Position numbers and translations under genes: made by a program
Assembly: GCF_028737215.1 (NCBI RefSeq)
Contig: NZ_JAQZAM010000028.1
Coordinates: 1-53,586 of the forward strand
Origin: Actinomycetospora chibensis
GTDB lineage: Bacteria > Actinomycetota > Actinomycetes > Mycobacteriales > Pseudonocardiaceae
Direction of reading: 5' to 3'
Length of the DNA: 53,586 bases
In this document: in pieces, positions 35,104 through 43,211 of the stretch
Layout: each line of letters opens with the position of its first letter
Numbering within the stretch: the first letter of the stretch is position 1
The notes under the pieces: model-generated
Databases searched by the model: none
Seen by the model: only the letters and a program-made list of their open reading frames with translations
Told to the model about the DNA's origin: nothing

Positions 35104-35502
35104 ATGTCCTCCTCCCGCTCGCGACGTTCTCGCGACCTGACCTGGTTCCCCCGCCTGCTCGGCGTGGCCACCGCCGGCTACAGCGTGGCGATCATCGCCC
35201 GCCCCGAGCTGTTCACGAAGCCCACCGCCCTGCAGGCCGAGGGGGCACCGCTGCCGACGGCCACCGCGATCGGGGTGCGTGCCCTCGGCGGACGCGACCT
35301 CGCCTGCGGGCTGGCGATGGCCCTCGCGCCGGCGGGCAGGGCGCTGCGCACCGCCGTGGCCGTGCGGGTCGGGTCCGACGTCGTCGACCTGGTCCTGCTC
35401 GGGACGTCGCTCCCGGACAGCACGGCCCGGGCCAAGGCGGCCGGCGTCGCGGGGGCATGGGGCACGCTGTGCGCCCTGGGCTACCTCGCCGCCGGCGACT
35501 GA
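35104..35502 (+). CDS. Small membrane protein, DUF4267-like
   Basis: A 132-residue protein with about four hydrophobic segments (LLGVATAGYSVAII, RALGGRDLACGLAMALAP, VRVGSDVVDLVLLG, GVAGAWGTLCALGYLA). The RxxGxRD...G pattern recalls DUF4267-type membrane proteins, of unknown function. It follows the TetR gene by 65 bases in the same direction and may be controlled by it. Its last 22 bases overlap the end of the convergent small gene. Confidence 0.75.
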   Translation: MSSSRSRRSRDLTWFPRLLGVATAGYSVAIIARPELFTKPTALQAEGAPLPTATAIGVRALGGRDLACGLAMALAPAGRALRTAVAVRVGSDVVDLVLLGTSLPDSTARAKAAGVAGAWGTLCALGYLAAGD

Positions 35503-35732
35503 TCGGCCGGCACCTCGCTGAGCCGCAGGCGGTAGACGCCGGCGGAAGGGGTGAGCGGGTGCAGGTCGTAGACATGGACGACCTTCGGGCCGTCGTGGAG
35601 GTGGGTGTGCGTCACCGTCGGCAGCGGGGTGCCGTGGCGTGCCTCGCGCACCTCCACGCGCCCGTCGAGCGGGCCCCCGACGTAGAGCAGCACGGCGTCC
35701 TCGTCGGCCGGCCCACCGGGCGGAACGGTCAT
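35481..35732 (-). CDS. Small hypothetical protein with YVGGPLDG motif
   Basis: An 83-residue soluble protein of unknown function with the recognisable VLLYVGGPLDGRVEV strand-turn and a THLHDGPKVVHVYDLHPL segment. A strong GAGGAGG site six bases before the ATG at 35732 supports a real gene. It is convergent with the DUF4267-like gene, overlapping it by 22 bases. Confidence 0.7.
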   Translation of the reverse strand: MTVPPGGPADEDAVLLYVGGPLDGRVEVREARHGTPLPTVTHTHLHDGPKVVHVYDLHPLTPSAGVYRLRLSEVPADQSPAAR

Positions 35733-35875
35733 GAGGACCTCCTCGGACGGCGCGTCGGTCGGCGGTGCGGCTGTGAAGCCTCGGGCTGGGACGCCTGGGT
35801 CGGCGTGGCGTTCAGGGTAGGGAAAGCACCGCCCCTTGCGCAGCGTCTGCGCGGCGTCACTTTCCGGAGCCGGCC

Positions 35876-36499
35876 ATGACCGCCGGTGACGGCATCCGGG
35901 ACTGGACGACGCCCGGCCGTCCTCCGCTCGTCCCCGAGGTCACCCTGCTGCTCGCCGAGGACATGCACCGCACGTGGTCGGCGATCGACGAGGACGCGCC
36001 GCCGTTCTGGGCGTTCGCCTGGGTCGGCGGCCAGGCCCTCGCGCGCCACGTCCTCGACCACCCCGACCTCGTCCGGGGCCGCCGGGTGCTCGACCTCGCC
36101 TCGGGGTCGGGGCTGGTCGCGATCGCCGCCCTGCGCGCGGGTGCCGCGGCCGCGATCGCCTCGGACACCGACGCGCGGGCCCGCGCCGCGATCGTGCTCA
36201 ACGCGCAGGCCAACGACGTCGAGATCGACGTGGTCGGCGACGTGCTGGACGCCGACGAGCCCCTCGACGTCGACCTCGTGCTCGCCGGCGACGTCTTCTA
36301 CGAGCAGCCCATGGCCCGGCTCGTCGAGCGCTTCTGCGACGAGGCGGTCGCGGTGGGCGTCGACGTCGTCGTCGGCGATCCCGGCCGCGAGTACCTGCCG
36401 CGGCGTCGCGTGACGGCGCTCGGGAGCTACGAGGTCGTCGGGACCCTCGACCTCGAGGGCGGTGAGACGACCCGCACCACGGTCTACCGGTTCACCTGA
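35876..36499 (+). CDS. SAM-dependent methyltransferase, METTL/nicotinamide-methyltransferase-like
   Basis: A 207-residue class I methyltransferase. The PPFWAFAWVGGQALARHVLDHP segment precedes motif I (RVLDLASGSGLVAIAALRAGA), and the ASDTDARARAAIVLNAQAN acidic strand and VDLVLAGDVFYEQ post-motif follow. This matches the protein-lysine methyltransferase METTL20/23-like group found in bacteria as ETFB-type methyltransferase relatives. The protein target is unknown. The 143 bases upstream (35733-35875) hold no ORF and presumably the promoter. Confidence 0.88.
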   Translation: MTAGDGIRDWTTPGRPPLVPEVTLLLAEDMHRTWSAIDEDAPPFWAFAWVGGQALARHVLDHPDLVRGRRVLDLASGSGLVAIAALRAGAAAAIASDTDARARAAIVLNAQANDVEIDVVGDVLDADEPLDVDLVLAGDVFYEQPMARLVERFCDEAVAVGVDVVVGDPGREYLPRRRVTALGSYEVVGTLDLEGGETTRTTVYRFT

Positions 36500-36566
36500 C
36501 ATCCCCGCCGCGCTCCTGTAGAACCGTCACGGCTGACGGTCCGGTCGGCCGGAACGGGAGGTCGCG

Positions 36567-37541
36567 GTGCGCGCGGTACAGGTCGTCCGGCTCGACGGGC
36601 CGGACGCGGTGGAGGTCGCCGAGGTCGAGGAGCCCACGGTCGGCGACGGCCAGGTGCTCATCGACGTGGAGGCGGCCGGCGTCGTCTTCCCCGACCTGCT
36701 GCTCACCCGCGGCGAGTACCAGATGAAGCCCGACCTGCCCTTCCTGCTCGGCAGCGAGGTCGCGGGCACGGTGCGCGAGGCCCCGGACGGCTCCGGCTTC
36801 GCCGCCGGCGACCGGGTGGCCGCGATGCCGGTGCTCGGCGGGTTCGCCACGGCCGTCGCCGTCTCGCCCGAGCTGGTCTTCCCGCTGCCCGACGCGGTGT
36901 CCTTCGACATCGGCGCCGGCCTGCCGATGAACTACCTCACCGCGCACTTCGTGCTCGAGACCCGCTGCCACCTCGCCGAGGGCGAGACCGTGCTCGTGCA
37001 CGGCGCCGCCGGCGGCGTGGGCGTCGCCTGCATCCAGTTCGCCAAGGCGCGCGGGGCGACGGTGATCGCGGTGGTGTCCTCCGAGGGCAAGGCCGAGGTC
37101 GCCCGTGCCGCCGGGGCCGACCACGCGGTGCTGGTCGAGGGGTTCAAGGACGCCGCGAAGGAGATCACCGGGGGCGCGGGCGTCGACATCGTCGTCGACC
37201 CGGTCGGCGGCGACCGCTTCACCGACTCGCTGCGCTCCCTCGGGGACGACGGCCGTCTCGCGGTCGTCGGCTTCACCGCGGGCGACATCCCCACCGTCAA
37301 GGTCAACCGGCTGCTGCTCAACAACATCTCGGTCGTCGGGGCCGGCTGGGGTGCGTACGCCTCCAAGCGCTCGGGGTTCATGCGCCGTCAGTGGGACGCG
37401 ATGCTCGACGACATCGCGAAGGGGCGCCTCGCCCCGCCGATCAGCGCGACCTACCCGCTGGGCGAGGCCGCATCGGCGATCAACGAGCTGGCCGAGCGGC
37501 GTGTCACCGGCAAGGTGATCGTCCACCCGCGGGAGCACTGA
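36567..37541 (+). CDS. NADPH:quinone oxidoreductase (MDR family)
   Basis: A 324-residue medium-chain reductase without the structural zinc cysteines. The GroES-like N-terminus (about 1-120) contains the LLTRGEYQMKPDLPFLLGSEVAGTV block, and the Rossmann domain has the NADPH motif VLVHGAAGGVGVACIQFAKARGA. The C-terminal ELAERRVTGKVIVHP is typical. Start is the GTG at 36567 with GGGAGG upstream. The hydrolase gene begins 5 bases after the stop, so the two are co-transcribed. Confidence 0.93.
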   Translation: MRAVQVVRLDGPDAVEVAEVEEPTVGDGQVLIDVEAAGVVFPDLLLTRGEYQMKPDLPFLLGSEVAGTVREAPDGSGFAAGDRVAAMPVLGGFATAVAVSPELVFPLPDAVSFDIGAGLPMNYLTAHFVLETRCHLAEGETVLVHGAAGGVGVACIQFAKARGATVIAVVSSEGKAEVARAAGADHAVLVEGFKDAAKEITGGAGVDIVVDPVGGDRFTDSLRSLGDDGRLAVVGFTAGDIPTVKVNRLLLNNISVVGAGWGAYASKRSGFMRRQWDAMLDDIAKGRLAPPISATYPLGEAASAINELAERRVTGKVIVHPREH

Positions 37542-37546
37542 GCGCC

Positions 37547-38347
37547 GTGGAGCTCGCGCACACCCGCACCGGGACCGGGGAGCCCGTGCTGCTCCTGCAC
37601 GGGATCACGCACCGGCGCCAGGGCTGGGACCACGTGGTGCCGCTGCTCGCGCCCGAGCGTGAGCTGTGGGCGATCGACCTGCCCTCCCACGGGGACTCGC
37701 CCGACCTGCCCGGCGACTACGGCGGCGACATCGCCCCGCTCGCCGACGCGGTCGAGGCGTTCTGCACCGCCCAGGGCCTCGACCGTCCGCATGCCGTCGG
37801 CAACTCGATGGGCGGCCTGGTCGCCCTCGAGCTCGCGGCCCGGGGCACCGTGCGGTCGGCGACCGCGCTCTCGCCCGCCGGGTTCTGGTCGCGGGCCGAG
37901 CGGGTGTACGCCCGCGCGATCCTCGGCGGGGCCCACGCCGCGCTGGCGGTGATCCCCTCGCAGCGCCTCGAGCGGATGCTCGCCACCCCGATCCTGCGCA
38001 CCGCGCTGCTCGGTCTGCTGCTGGCCCACCCGTCGCGGATCGACCCGGTGGAGGTCGGCGCGGACCTCCAGGGCCTGAGCCGTCCGCGCTCGTCGTTCGC
38101 GACGATGCTCGCCCACTTCGACACCTGGAGCGCGCCGGCCCGCTCGGCGGTGCCGACGACGGTCGGCTGGGGCTCGCGGGACATGCTGCTGCCGCGCTGG
38201 CAGTCCGGGCGGCTGCGCCGCGCCCTGCCGGACGCCGCGGTCTACGTCCTGCCGGGCTGCGGGCACGTCCCGATGGGCGACGACCCCGCGCTCGTCGCGG
38301 ACTTCATCCTCGCCGCGACGCGCCCGCGGGCGAGCCTCGCCGCCTGA
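37547..38347 (+). CDS. Alpha/beta-hydrolase
   Basis: A 266-residue alpha/beta-hydrolase. It shows the oxyanion HG in VLLLHGITHRRQGWDHV, the LPSHGDSPDLPG strand-turn, the nucleophile serine in VGNSMGGLVAL (GNSMGG) and the catalytic histidine in LPGCGHVPMGDDP. The substrate is unknown. The GTG at 37547 lies 5 bases after the quinone oxidoreductase stop and the kinase gene begins 13 bases after this one, so a three-gene operon is likely. Confidence 0.92.
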   Translation: MELAHTRTGTGEPVLLLHGITHRRQGWDHVVPLLAPERELWAIDLPSHGDSPDLPGDYGGDIAPLADAVEAFCTAQGLDRPHAVGNSMGGLVALELAARGTVRSATALSPAGFWSRAERVYARAILGGAHAALAVIPSQRLERMLATPILRTALLGLLLAHPSRIDPVEVGADLQGLSRPRSSFATMLAHFDTWSAPARSAVPTTVGWGSRDMLLPRWQSGRLRRALPDAAVYVLPGCGHVPMGDDPALVADFILAATRPRASLAA

Positions 38348-38360
38348 GCGGCCTCACGGT

Positions 38361-39038
38361 GTGTCGACCCTCTACCTGACCCGCGGGCTCCCGGCGTCGG
38401 GCAAGACGACCTGGGCGCGGGCGCTGGTGGCCTCGCGGCGACCGGGGCGGATCGTGCGGGTCAACCGCGACGACCTGCGGCGCAGCATGGTCGACCCCGA
38501 CTACGCGGCCCCGGTCGACGCGGTCGAGCGGGTGATCTCCGCGGCGGAGCGCCTGCTCGTGCAGGGCATGCTGCAGGACGGGGTCGACGTCGTCGTCGAC
38601 GCCACGAATCTCCGTGCGACCGTGGCGCGGGGCTGGCTGGCGCTGGCCGAGGAGTGCGGGGCGCACTGGCACGTCGAGGACGTCGTCGCCGACCTCGAGG
38701 AGTGCGTGCGCCGCGACGCCGCCCGTCCGGAGCGCGAGCGCGTGGGGGAGGAGCGGCTGCGCGACCTGCACGCCCGGTTCGTGGATCCCGCGACGGGCCG
38801 CATGCCCCCGCTCGCCCCGCCGCGTCGTCCCCTCCCCGAGGCCGAACCGTGCCAGCATGGACCCGTGGCCCACGAGAACGAGTGGTACTTCTGCCTCAAG
38901 CACCATCAGGTGGAGCCGTGGGACGGCTGCCGCGCCGCCGACCGCCTCGGTCCCTATCCCGACAAGGAGACGGCCGCGCACGCGCTCGAGATCGCCGAGC
39001 AGCGCAACAAGGCGGCGGACGAGTACGACGAGAGCTGA
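38361..39038 (+). CDS. P-loop polynucleotide-kinase-like protein with an extra C-terminal domain
   Basis: A 225-residue protein. Residues 1 to about 165 are a kinase-type P-loop fold (Walker A GLPASGKTTWA, then RVNRDDLRRSM and VVVDATNL), as in the T4 Pnkp kinase group. The last 55 residues (NEWYFCLKHHQVEPWDGCRAADRLGPYPDKETAAHAL) match a small actinobacterial protein I know as a free-standing ORF, with two cysteines and a helical tail. The junction is in frame with no stop, so this is a genuine fusion; an internal GTG near 38864 could also allow separate translation. GTG start, no clear ribosome site. Confidence 0.82.
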   Translation: MSTLYLTRGLPASGKTTWARALVASRRPGRIVRVNRDDLRRSMVDPDYAAPVDAVERVISAAERLLVQGMLQDGVDVVVDATNLRATVARGWLALAEECGAHWHVEDVVADLEECVRRDAARPERERVGEERLRDLHARFVDPATGRMPPLAPPRRPLPEAEPCQHGPVAHENEWYFCLKHHQVEPWDGCRAADRLGPYPDKETAAHALEIAEQRNKAADEYDES

Positions 39039-39052
39039 CCCTCGGGGCGCTG

Positions 39053-39084
39053 GGTACCGGCTACCCGTACCGGCTACCGGTACC
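39053..39084. terminator. Probable bidirectional terminator
   Basis: Inverted repeat GGTACCGG (39053-39060) / CCGGTACC (39077-39084), with a nested GGGTA-CCGGC-TACCC hairpin and a 12-bp direct repeat GTACCGGCTACC (39054 and 39067). It lies between the convergent kinase and IclR genes and overlaps the last codons of the latter. Confidence 0.6.
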
Positions 39085-39883
39085 AGTGCCGGTGGGCGAC
39101 GCGGGCGACGTCGGTGACGTCCGCCGCGAGCCGGTCGAGCTCGCCGCGCAGGCGCGCGGCGGGCAGCGACACCGCGATCGCGGCGCTCACCCGGCCGCCG
39201 GGGTCGGCGATCGGGGCGCACACGCACGCGAAACCCGTCGCGTACTCCTCGCGGTCGACCGCGTAGCCCTCGCGCCGCACGCGCGCGAGCTCCGCGTCGT
39301 AGACGTCGGGCGAGGTGATCGTCGCCGGCGTGTAGGCCCGCCAGCGGCGCGGGTCCAGCCGGGCCCGGCGGCCCGGTCGGTGCGCCACGAGGACCTTGCT
39401 GACCGCCAGGGCGTGCGCCATCGACGGCGGGACCCGCGGCGGGAGTTCGGGGACGAGCCCGAGACCCTGGTGTCCGCGGATGTCGACGACGTCGATGTGG
39501 TCGTCGTCGGCCCATTCGACGAGATAGGTCCAGGCGCGGGTGCGCCGGTAGAGATCGCTGACGGCGTCCGAGAAGACCTCGGGCAGCTCCCGCCGCGGTG
39601 CGGTCGGGACGGGCCGCAGGCGGTAGCCGCCGGAGGACGTGCGCTCCACGTGGCCGGCCCGGAGCAGTCCCTGCACCACCGGGGTGCTCGATCGCCCGAG
39701 GTGGCCGTTCAGAACGGCGAGATCGACACCTTCGGGGTGGGCGGCCAGCATGCGCAGGACACGGAGCGTGCCGGGCTCGACGAGATTGGAGGTCACGGTG
39801 TCGGGCCGCTCAGTCTGTATGTCGCCCGACCGGGGGAGCGGCACATCGATCGTCACGTCGAGTGATCTTAGGGAGTCGGACAT
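39074..39883 (-). CDS. IclR-family transcriptional regulator
   Basis: A 269-residue regulator. The N-terminal winged helix is at about 35-95 (TLRVLRMLAAHPEGVDLAVLNGHLGRSSTPVVQGLLRAGHV) and the IclR effector-binding domain at about 105-265 (GHQGLGLVPEL, DREEYATGFACVCAPI). The recognition helix is less canonical than usual, so the family call rests partly on the C-terminal GFACVCAPIADPGGRVSAAIAVS block. The ATG at 39883 has only a distant AGGAAG. An imperfect palindrome 14-32 bases upstream may be its operator. Confidence 0.83.
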   Translation of the reverse strand: MSDSLRSLDVTIDVPLPRSGDIQTERPDTVTSNLVEPGTLRVLRMLAAHPEGVDLAVLNGHLGRSSTPVVQGLLRAGHVERTSSGGYRLRPVPTAPRRELPEVFSDAVSDLYRRTRAWTYLVEWADDDHIDVVDIRGHQGLGLVPELPPRVPPSMAHALAVSKVLVAHRPGRRARLDPRRWRAYTPATITSPDVYDAELARVRREGYAVDREEYATGFACVCAPIADPGGRVSAAIAVSLPAARLRGELDRLAADVTDVARVAHRHWYR

Positions 39884-39896
39884 CGAGACGGAACCG

Positions 39897-39915
39897 AGCT
39901 TCCTGAGGAAAGGCT
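39897..39915. promoter_or_regulatory. Palindrome upstream of the IclR gene
   Basis: AGC-TTCCT-G-AGGAA-AGGCT, an imperfect 19-base dyad 14 bases before the IclR start codon. Autoregulated IclR proteins use such sites; the assignment is positional only. Confidence 0.35.
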
Positions 39916-39928
39916 GGCACGTCCCGAG

Positions 39929-40069
39929 CTAGTCGACCTCGAGCTGGGCACCGCAGGACGGGCACCGCGTGGGTGGGTCCTCGTCGGCCAGCCGCCCGCA
40001 CTCGCCGCAGACCCGGTGCATCCAGCAGGCCGGGTCGCCGCCCTGGTCGTCGGCGGGCACGTCGGTCAC
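39929..40069 (-). CDS. Small zinc-ribbon protein (46 residues)
   Basis: A short gene with GTG start at 40069 and the strong GGGGAGG site six bases upstream. The product ends with MHRVCGECGRLADEDP and TRCPSCGAQLEVD: two CxxC knuckles 16 residues apart form a zinc ribbon. Function unknown; such tiny ribbons are common in actinomycetes. It lies between the tRNA cluster terminator and the IclR promoter, all leftward. Confidence 0.72.
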   Translation of the reverse strand: MTDVPADDQGGDPACWMHRVCGECGRLADEDPPTRCPSCGAQLEVD

Positions 40070-40101
40070 AGCGGCCTCCCCGGAATCGGTCCCGGACGTG
40101 C

Positions 40102-40149
40102 AGAAAGCCCTGGCCGTCGACCATTCTCAGGCCGCTGACCAGGGCTTCT
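40102..40149 (-). terminator. Terminator of the tRNA-Cys/Val transcript
   Basis: The minus strand reads AAGCCCTGG (40147-40139), a 25-base loop, then CCAGGGCTT (40113-40105) followed by TCTG. The 9-bp arms lie directly downstream of tRNA-Val(GAC). The hairpin sequence is clearly related to the one after tRNA-Val(CAC) at 43293. Confidence 0.8.
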
Positions 40150-40153
40150 GGGG

Positions 40154-40225
<72 letters not shown>

Positions 40226-40226
40226 G

Positions 40227-40298
40227 AGGCGCAGGCGGGAATCGAACCCGCGTACAGGGCTTTGCAGGCCCTTGCCTAAGCCACTCGGCCACTGCGCC
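40227..40298 (-). tRNA. tRNA-Cys (anticodon GCA)
   Basis: Acceptor GGCGCAG/CTGCGCC, anticodon stem AGGGC/GCCCT with loop CTGCAAA (GCA), T arm GCGGG/CCCGC, discriminator U as expected for cysteine. One base separates it from tRNA-Val(GAC). Confidence 0.96.
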
Positions 40299-40356
40299 AG
40301 GCATCCGGAGGTCGTCCGGCTCACCGTGGAGAAGTTGATGCCGAGGAGCCCTCCCG

Positions 40357-40429
40357 AGCGGACGACGGGACTCGAACCCGCGACCCTCACCTTGGCAAGG
40401 TGATGCGCTACCAGCTGCGCTACGTCCGC
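40357..40429 (-). tRNA. tRNA-Gly (anticodon GCC)
   Basis: Acceptor GCGGACG/CGTCCGC, anticodon stem TCACC/GGTGA with loop TTGCCAA (GCC), T arm GCGGG/CCCGT, discriminator U. It is first in the leftward cluster, 58 bases upstream of tRNA-Cys. A further hairpin (CGGCGGGT/ACCCGCCG, 40437-40464) lies in its upstream region. Confidence 0.96.
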
Positions 40430-40497
40430 GTGTGGCCGGCGGGTTTCGGGGTTCCGACCCGCCGTTGCCGACGAAGAGAACACTACTGCACCGTGCG

Positions 40498-40518
40498 CCC
40501 CCCGCTTCCCGCGGGGGG
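40498..40518 (-). terminator. Terminator of the SsgA-like gene
   Basis: CCCCCCGC (40498-40505), loop TTCCC, GCGGGGGG (40511-40518). It begins 8 bases after the leftward stop codon of the SsgA-like gene, in the right place and orientation. Confidence 0.75.
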
Positions 40519-40525
40519 GGGTCTG

Positions 40526-40951
40526 TCAGCTCGGATCGCTCGAGAGCAGCAGGCCCAGCGCGTGCTCCAGATCCAGCCAGTCGTCCTCGGCGCCGGGGGC
40601 GACGATCTCGTGGGTGCGGGCGAGGAACTCCGACACCTCACGGCTCGCGGCACGGAAGGTGGCGTGACCCGAGGGGGAGCTGAGCTCGATCTCGATCGAC
40701 TCGGCGTCGCCGTCGGAGGGGCGGATGCGGACGTCGCCCGCGCCCGAGACGCCGAGCAGCCCCTCGGTGAGGAGGTCCCGCGAGAACACCCACTCCACCC
40801 ATCCTGCGCGGCCGGTGCGGAACGCGGCCTGCACGGCGTACGGGTCGCGAGTGTCGTAACGCATCTCGACCTGGACGGGCACGGGCGGGTTCGGCGGACC
40901 GACGAGGTCGAAGACCGCCGTCGAGCGGATCGTCGTGTGGTCGTTGAGCAT
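40526..40951 (-). CDS. SsgA-family sporulation/cell-division regulator
   Basis: A 141-residue SsgA-like protein (SALP). Diagnostic segments are VPVQVEMRYDTRDPYAVQAAF, GRAGWVEWVFSRDLLTEGLLG, GDVRIRPSDGD and the C-terminal SEFLARTHEIV. In Streptomyces these proteins position septa and the division machinery during sporulation (SsgB recruits FtsZ). The family is confined to actinomycetes that sporulate or form complex cells, which informs the organism call. Which paralogue this is cannot be told from one sequence. Monocistronic with a hairpin terminator; the 235-base gap before the ECF sigma gene contains the dyad GGTTCG-N9-CGAACC at 41073-41093. Confidence 0.9.
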   Translation of the reverse strand: MLNDHTTIRSTAVFDLVGPPNPPVPVQVEMRYDTRDPYAVQAAFRTGRAGWVEWVFSRDLLTEGLLGVSGAGDVRIRPSDGDAESIEIELSSPSGHATFRAASREVSEFLARTHEIVAPGAEDDWLDLEHALGLLLSSDPS

Positions 40952-41186
40952 GTGGCTGCCTTTCGCACGCTGCTGTCGTTCGGGGAAACGACTGGCAAGC
41001 GACCCTGTGACGGCGGTTCACCCGGCTCACGCATGCATCACACCGGACGGGCAACCACAGGGCGACGTACCCGGTTCGGTTCCGTAACGAACCACCCACC
41101 CCGGCCGGGCGTCCGTGCTTGCCCCGAGAGCACTAGCCTGACGCCTGTCTGACCCGGACATACACACCCGAGGAGAGGGTCGACCA

Positions 41187-41825
41187 GTGACGGACGCGTC
41201 GCGAGGAGTCCCGGAGGCGGCTCCGGAGCGTGACGACGACGCTCTCGCTGGTGTGACCGATGCCACATTGCTCGAACAGATCGGTGAGCGCAGCGCGGAA
41301 GCCCTCGCGCAGCTCTACGACCGGTTCGGGCGCCCCGCGTACTCCCTGGCCCGCCGTATCTGCGTCGACGAGTCGCTGGCGGAGGACGTGGTGCAGGAAG
41401 CGTTCCTCGTGGTGTGGCGGGACCCCGGACGGTTCGACCCGGACCGTGGCGCGGTCTCGAGCTGGTTGCTGACCCTCGTCCACCACCGCGCCGTCGACGC
41501 GGTGCGGCGGGAGGCGACCCGTCGCAAGAGGACCGTGCCACCCAGCTCCGACGGCGAGGAGTGGAACGTCCCGCCCGGCCCGGGAGCCGACCAGGCGGCC
41601 CTCGGGGCGGTCGTCGCCGGGAAGGTGCGTGACGCGCTCGGTCAGCTGCCGGCCGACCAGCGCGAGGCGCTCGCCCTGGCGTACTTCGGCGGCTACACCC
41701 AGCGCGAGGTGGCGAGCCTCGTCGGGATACCGCTGGGCACGGTGAAGTCCCGGATGTTCGCCGGGACCCAGAAGCTGCGGGCCCTCCTGGGTCCGCACGT
41801 CGAGGTGGACGAGGAGGGACGATGA
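41187..41825 (+). CDS. ECF RNA polymerase sigma factor (SigK-like)
   Basis: A 212-residue group IV sigma factor. Region 2 is at about 30-95 (LAQLYDRFGRPAYSLARRI, LAEDVVQEAFLVVWRDP) and region 4 at about 140-200 (LPADQREALALAYFGGYTQREVASLVGIPLGTVKSRM). The GTG at 41187 is preceded by GGAGAGGG. Its stop overlaps the start of an anti-sigma gene (ATGA), as in mycobacterial sigK-rskA pairs, so the two are made in balanced amounts. A TAGCCT -10-like box lies about 50 bases upstream. Confidence 0.95.
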   Translation: MTDASRGVPEAAPERDDDALAGVTDATLLEQIGERSAEALAQLYDRFGRPAYSLARRICVDESLAEDVVQEAFLVVWRDPGRFDPDRGAVSSWLLTLVHHRAVDAVRREATRRKRTVPPSSDGEEWNVPPGPGADQAALGAVVAGKVRDALGQLPADQREALALAYFGGYTQREVASLVGIPLGTVKSRMFAGTQKLRALLGPHVEVDEEGR

Positions 41826-42700
41826 GCGACCAGGCCGTCCCCGACTCCCACACCGGCGCCCACGACGCCCTCGCGGTGGGCTGGGCGCTGCACACCCTCG
41901 ATCACGAGGAGGAGGCGGACTTCGCCGCCCACCTCGAGACCTGCCCGACCTGCCGGCAGACGGTCGACGAGACGCTGGAGACGCTCGGCGAGCTCGCCGA
42001 GGCCGTCGTCCCGGCGAGCCCGCCGCGCCACCTGCGTCGCCGGCTGCTCGACGCCGCGGCGGCCGAGTCGGTGTCGGGTGAGGGCGTCGATCTGCCCGAG
42101 CTGGCCGGGGCCCCGGTGGCGGAACCGGCCGCTCCCGAGCCCGCGCCCCAGCCCACCGCCGAGGAGCGGGAGGCGACCGTCGTGCCGCTCTCGCCCCGGC
42201 GCCGGGCCTCCCGCTGGCTCGCGGTGGCCGCGGTGGCCCTGGTCGTCGCGGCGGTCGGGGGCCTCGCCGTCGCCAACCAGTCCCTGCGCACCGAGCGCGA
42301 CAACGCCGCCGCCGCGGCGGCGGCCCAGGCCGAGCGCGACGCCGCCGTGGTCGACGTGCTCCGGGATGCGGGCACCCCCGGCGTCACGCACGCGACGCTG
42401 GCCAGCCCCGACGGCGCGCTCGTCGGGCTCGTCGTCGACGACGGCACCGGCCCCCGCGTCCTCACCAGCGGGCTCGGCGCCAACGGTGAGAACGAGATCT
42501 ACGTGCTCTGGGGGCTCGCCGACGGCACACCGCGGCCGCTGGGGACCTTCGACGTCACCCAGCAGACCCCGACCGTGAGTTCCGTACCCTCGACGGCGGC
42601 GGCGGTCCCGTTCGCCGGTTTCGCGGTCTCGATCGAGCCGGGCCGGACGGCGCCCGCCTCGCCGACCCGAGTCGTCGCGAGTGGACAGGTGGGAACGTGA
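41822..42700 (+). CDS. Membrane zinc-binding anti-sigma factor (RskA-like)
   Basis: A 292-residue protein. The N-terminal cytosolic anti-sigma domain has the ZAS motif His37-x3-Cys41-x2-Cys44 (AAHLETCPTC). An alanine/proline-rich linker follows, one transmembrane helix spans about 132-151 (WLAVAAVALVVAAVGGLAVA), and the extracytoplasmic RskA C-terminal domain holds VLTSGLGANGENEIYVLWGL. It holds the co-encoded sigma factor inactive until released, typically by regulated proteolysis. It overlaps both the sigma gene and the following membrane-protein gene by 4 bases. Confidence 0.94.
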   Translation: MSDQAVPDSHTGAHDALAVGWALHTLDHEEEADFAAHLETCPTCRQTVDETLETLGELAEAVVPASPPRHLRRRLLDAAAAESVSGEGVDLPELAGAPVAEPAAPEPAPQPTAEEREATVVPLSPRRRASRWLAVAAVALVVAAVGGLAVANQSLRTERDNAAAAAAAQAERDAAVVDVLRDAGTPGVTHATLASPDGALVGLVVDDGTGPRVLTSGLGANGENEIYVLWGLADGTPRPLGTFDVTQQTPTVSSVPSTAAAVPFAGFAVSIEPGRTAPASPTRVVASGQVGT

Positions 42701-43185
42701 GCGAACCGGCCGAGCAGTCGACCGCCACCGCTGACAAGGCGCCCCCCGACGGCCCGACCACCGTCACCGCTCCGCCCCGGCACCGCACCCTCCGCACGCG
42801 GCTGCGACACTTCCGCGCCCGCGTGCGCGGCAACCCGCGCGCCAACCTGATCTGGCGCATCGTCGTCGGCGTCCTCGGCGGTCTGGTCCTCGTCGCCGGC
42901 ATCGTCGCGATCCCGTACCCGGGCCCCGGCTGGCTGATCGTGTTCGCCGGCCTCGGCATCCTGGCCACCGAGTTCACCTGGGCCGGCCGACTCCTGCGCT
43001 TCGCCCGGCACCACTACGACCGCTGGATGGAGTGGGTCGGCCGGCAGAGCATCCTCGTCAAGTGCCTGCTCGGCCTGCTCACGTGCGCCATCGTCCTGGC
43101 GACCCTCTGGCTGCTCGGCGCGCCGTACCTCGTCGCCAAGCTGGTGGGCCTCGGGCACTGGACCTGGCTGCAGAGCCCTCTCTGA
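42697..43185 (+). CDS. PGPGW-motif transmembrane protein (TIGR02611 type)
   Basis: A 162-residue protein. After a charged N-terminal 50 residues come two to three membrane segments, the first ending in the signature IPYPGPGWLIVFAGLGILATEF (PGPGW near residue 75). The function of this actinobacterial family is unknown. The GTG start overlaps the anti-sigma stop (GTGA), so it is the third gene of the sigma/anti-sigma operon. That suggests an envelope role linked to the same signal. Confidence 0.9.
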   Translation: MSEPAEQSTATADKAPPDGPTTVTAPPRHRTLRTRLRHFRARVRGNPRANLIWRIVVGVLGGLVLVAGIVAIPYPGPGWLIVFAGLGILATEFTWAGRLLRFARHHYDRWMEWVGRQSILVKCLLGLLTCAIVLATLWLLGAPYLVAKLVGLGHWTWLQSPL

Positions 43186-43211
43186 TGATGGTCTAGGCTC
43201 GTCGAGGCCGC

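Noticed and set aside
40437..40464. Hairpin CGGCGGGT/ACCCGCCG as a riboswitch or T-box
   Set aside because: It lies upstream of a tRNA gene and has no conserved T-box or aptamer elements; more likely part of the upstream terminator/promoter clutter.
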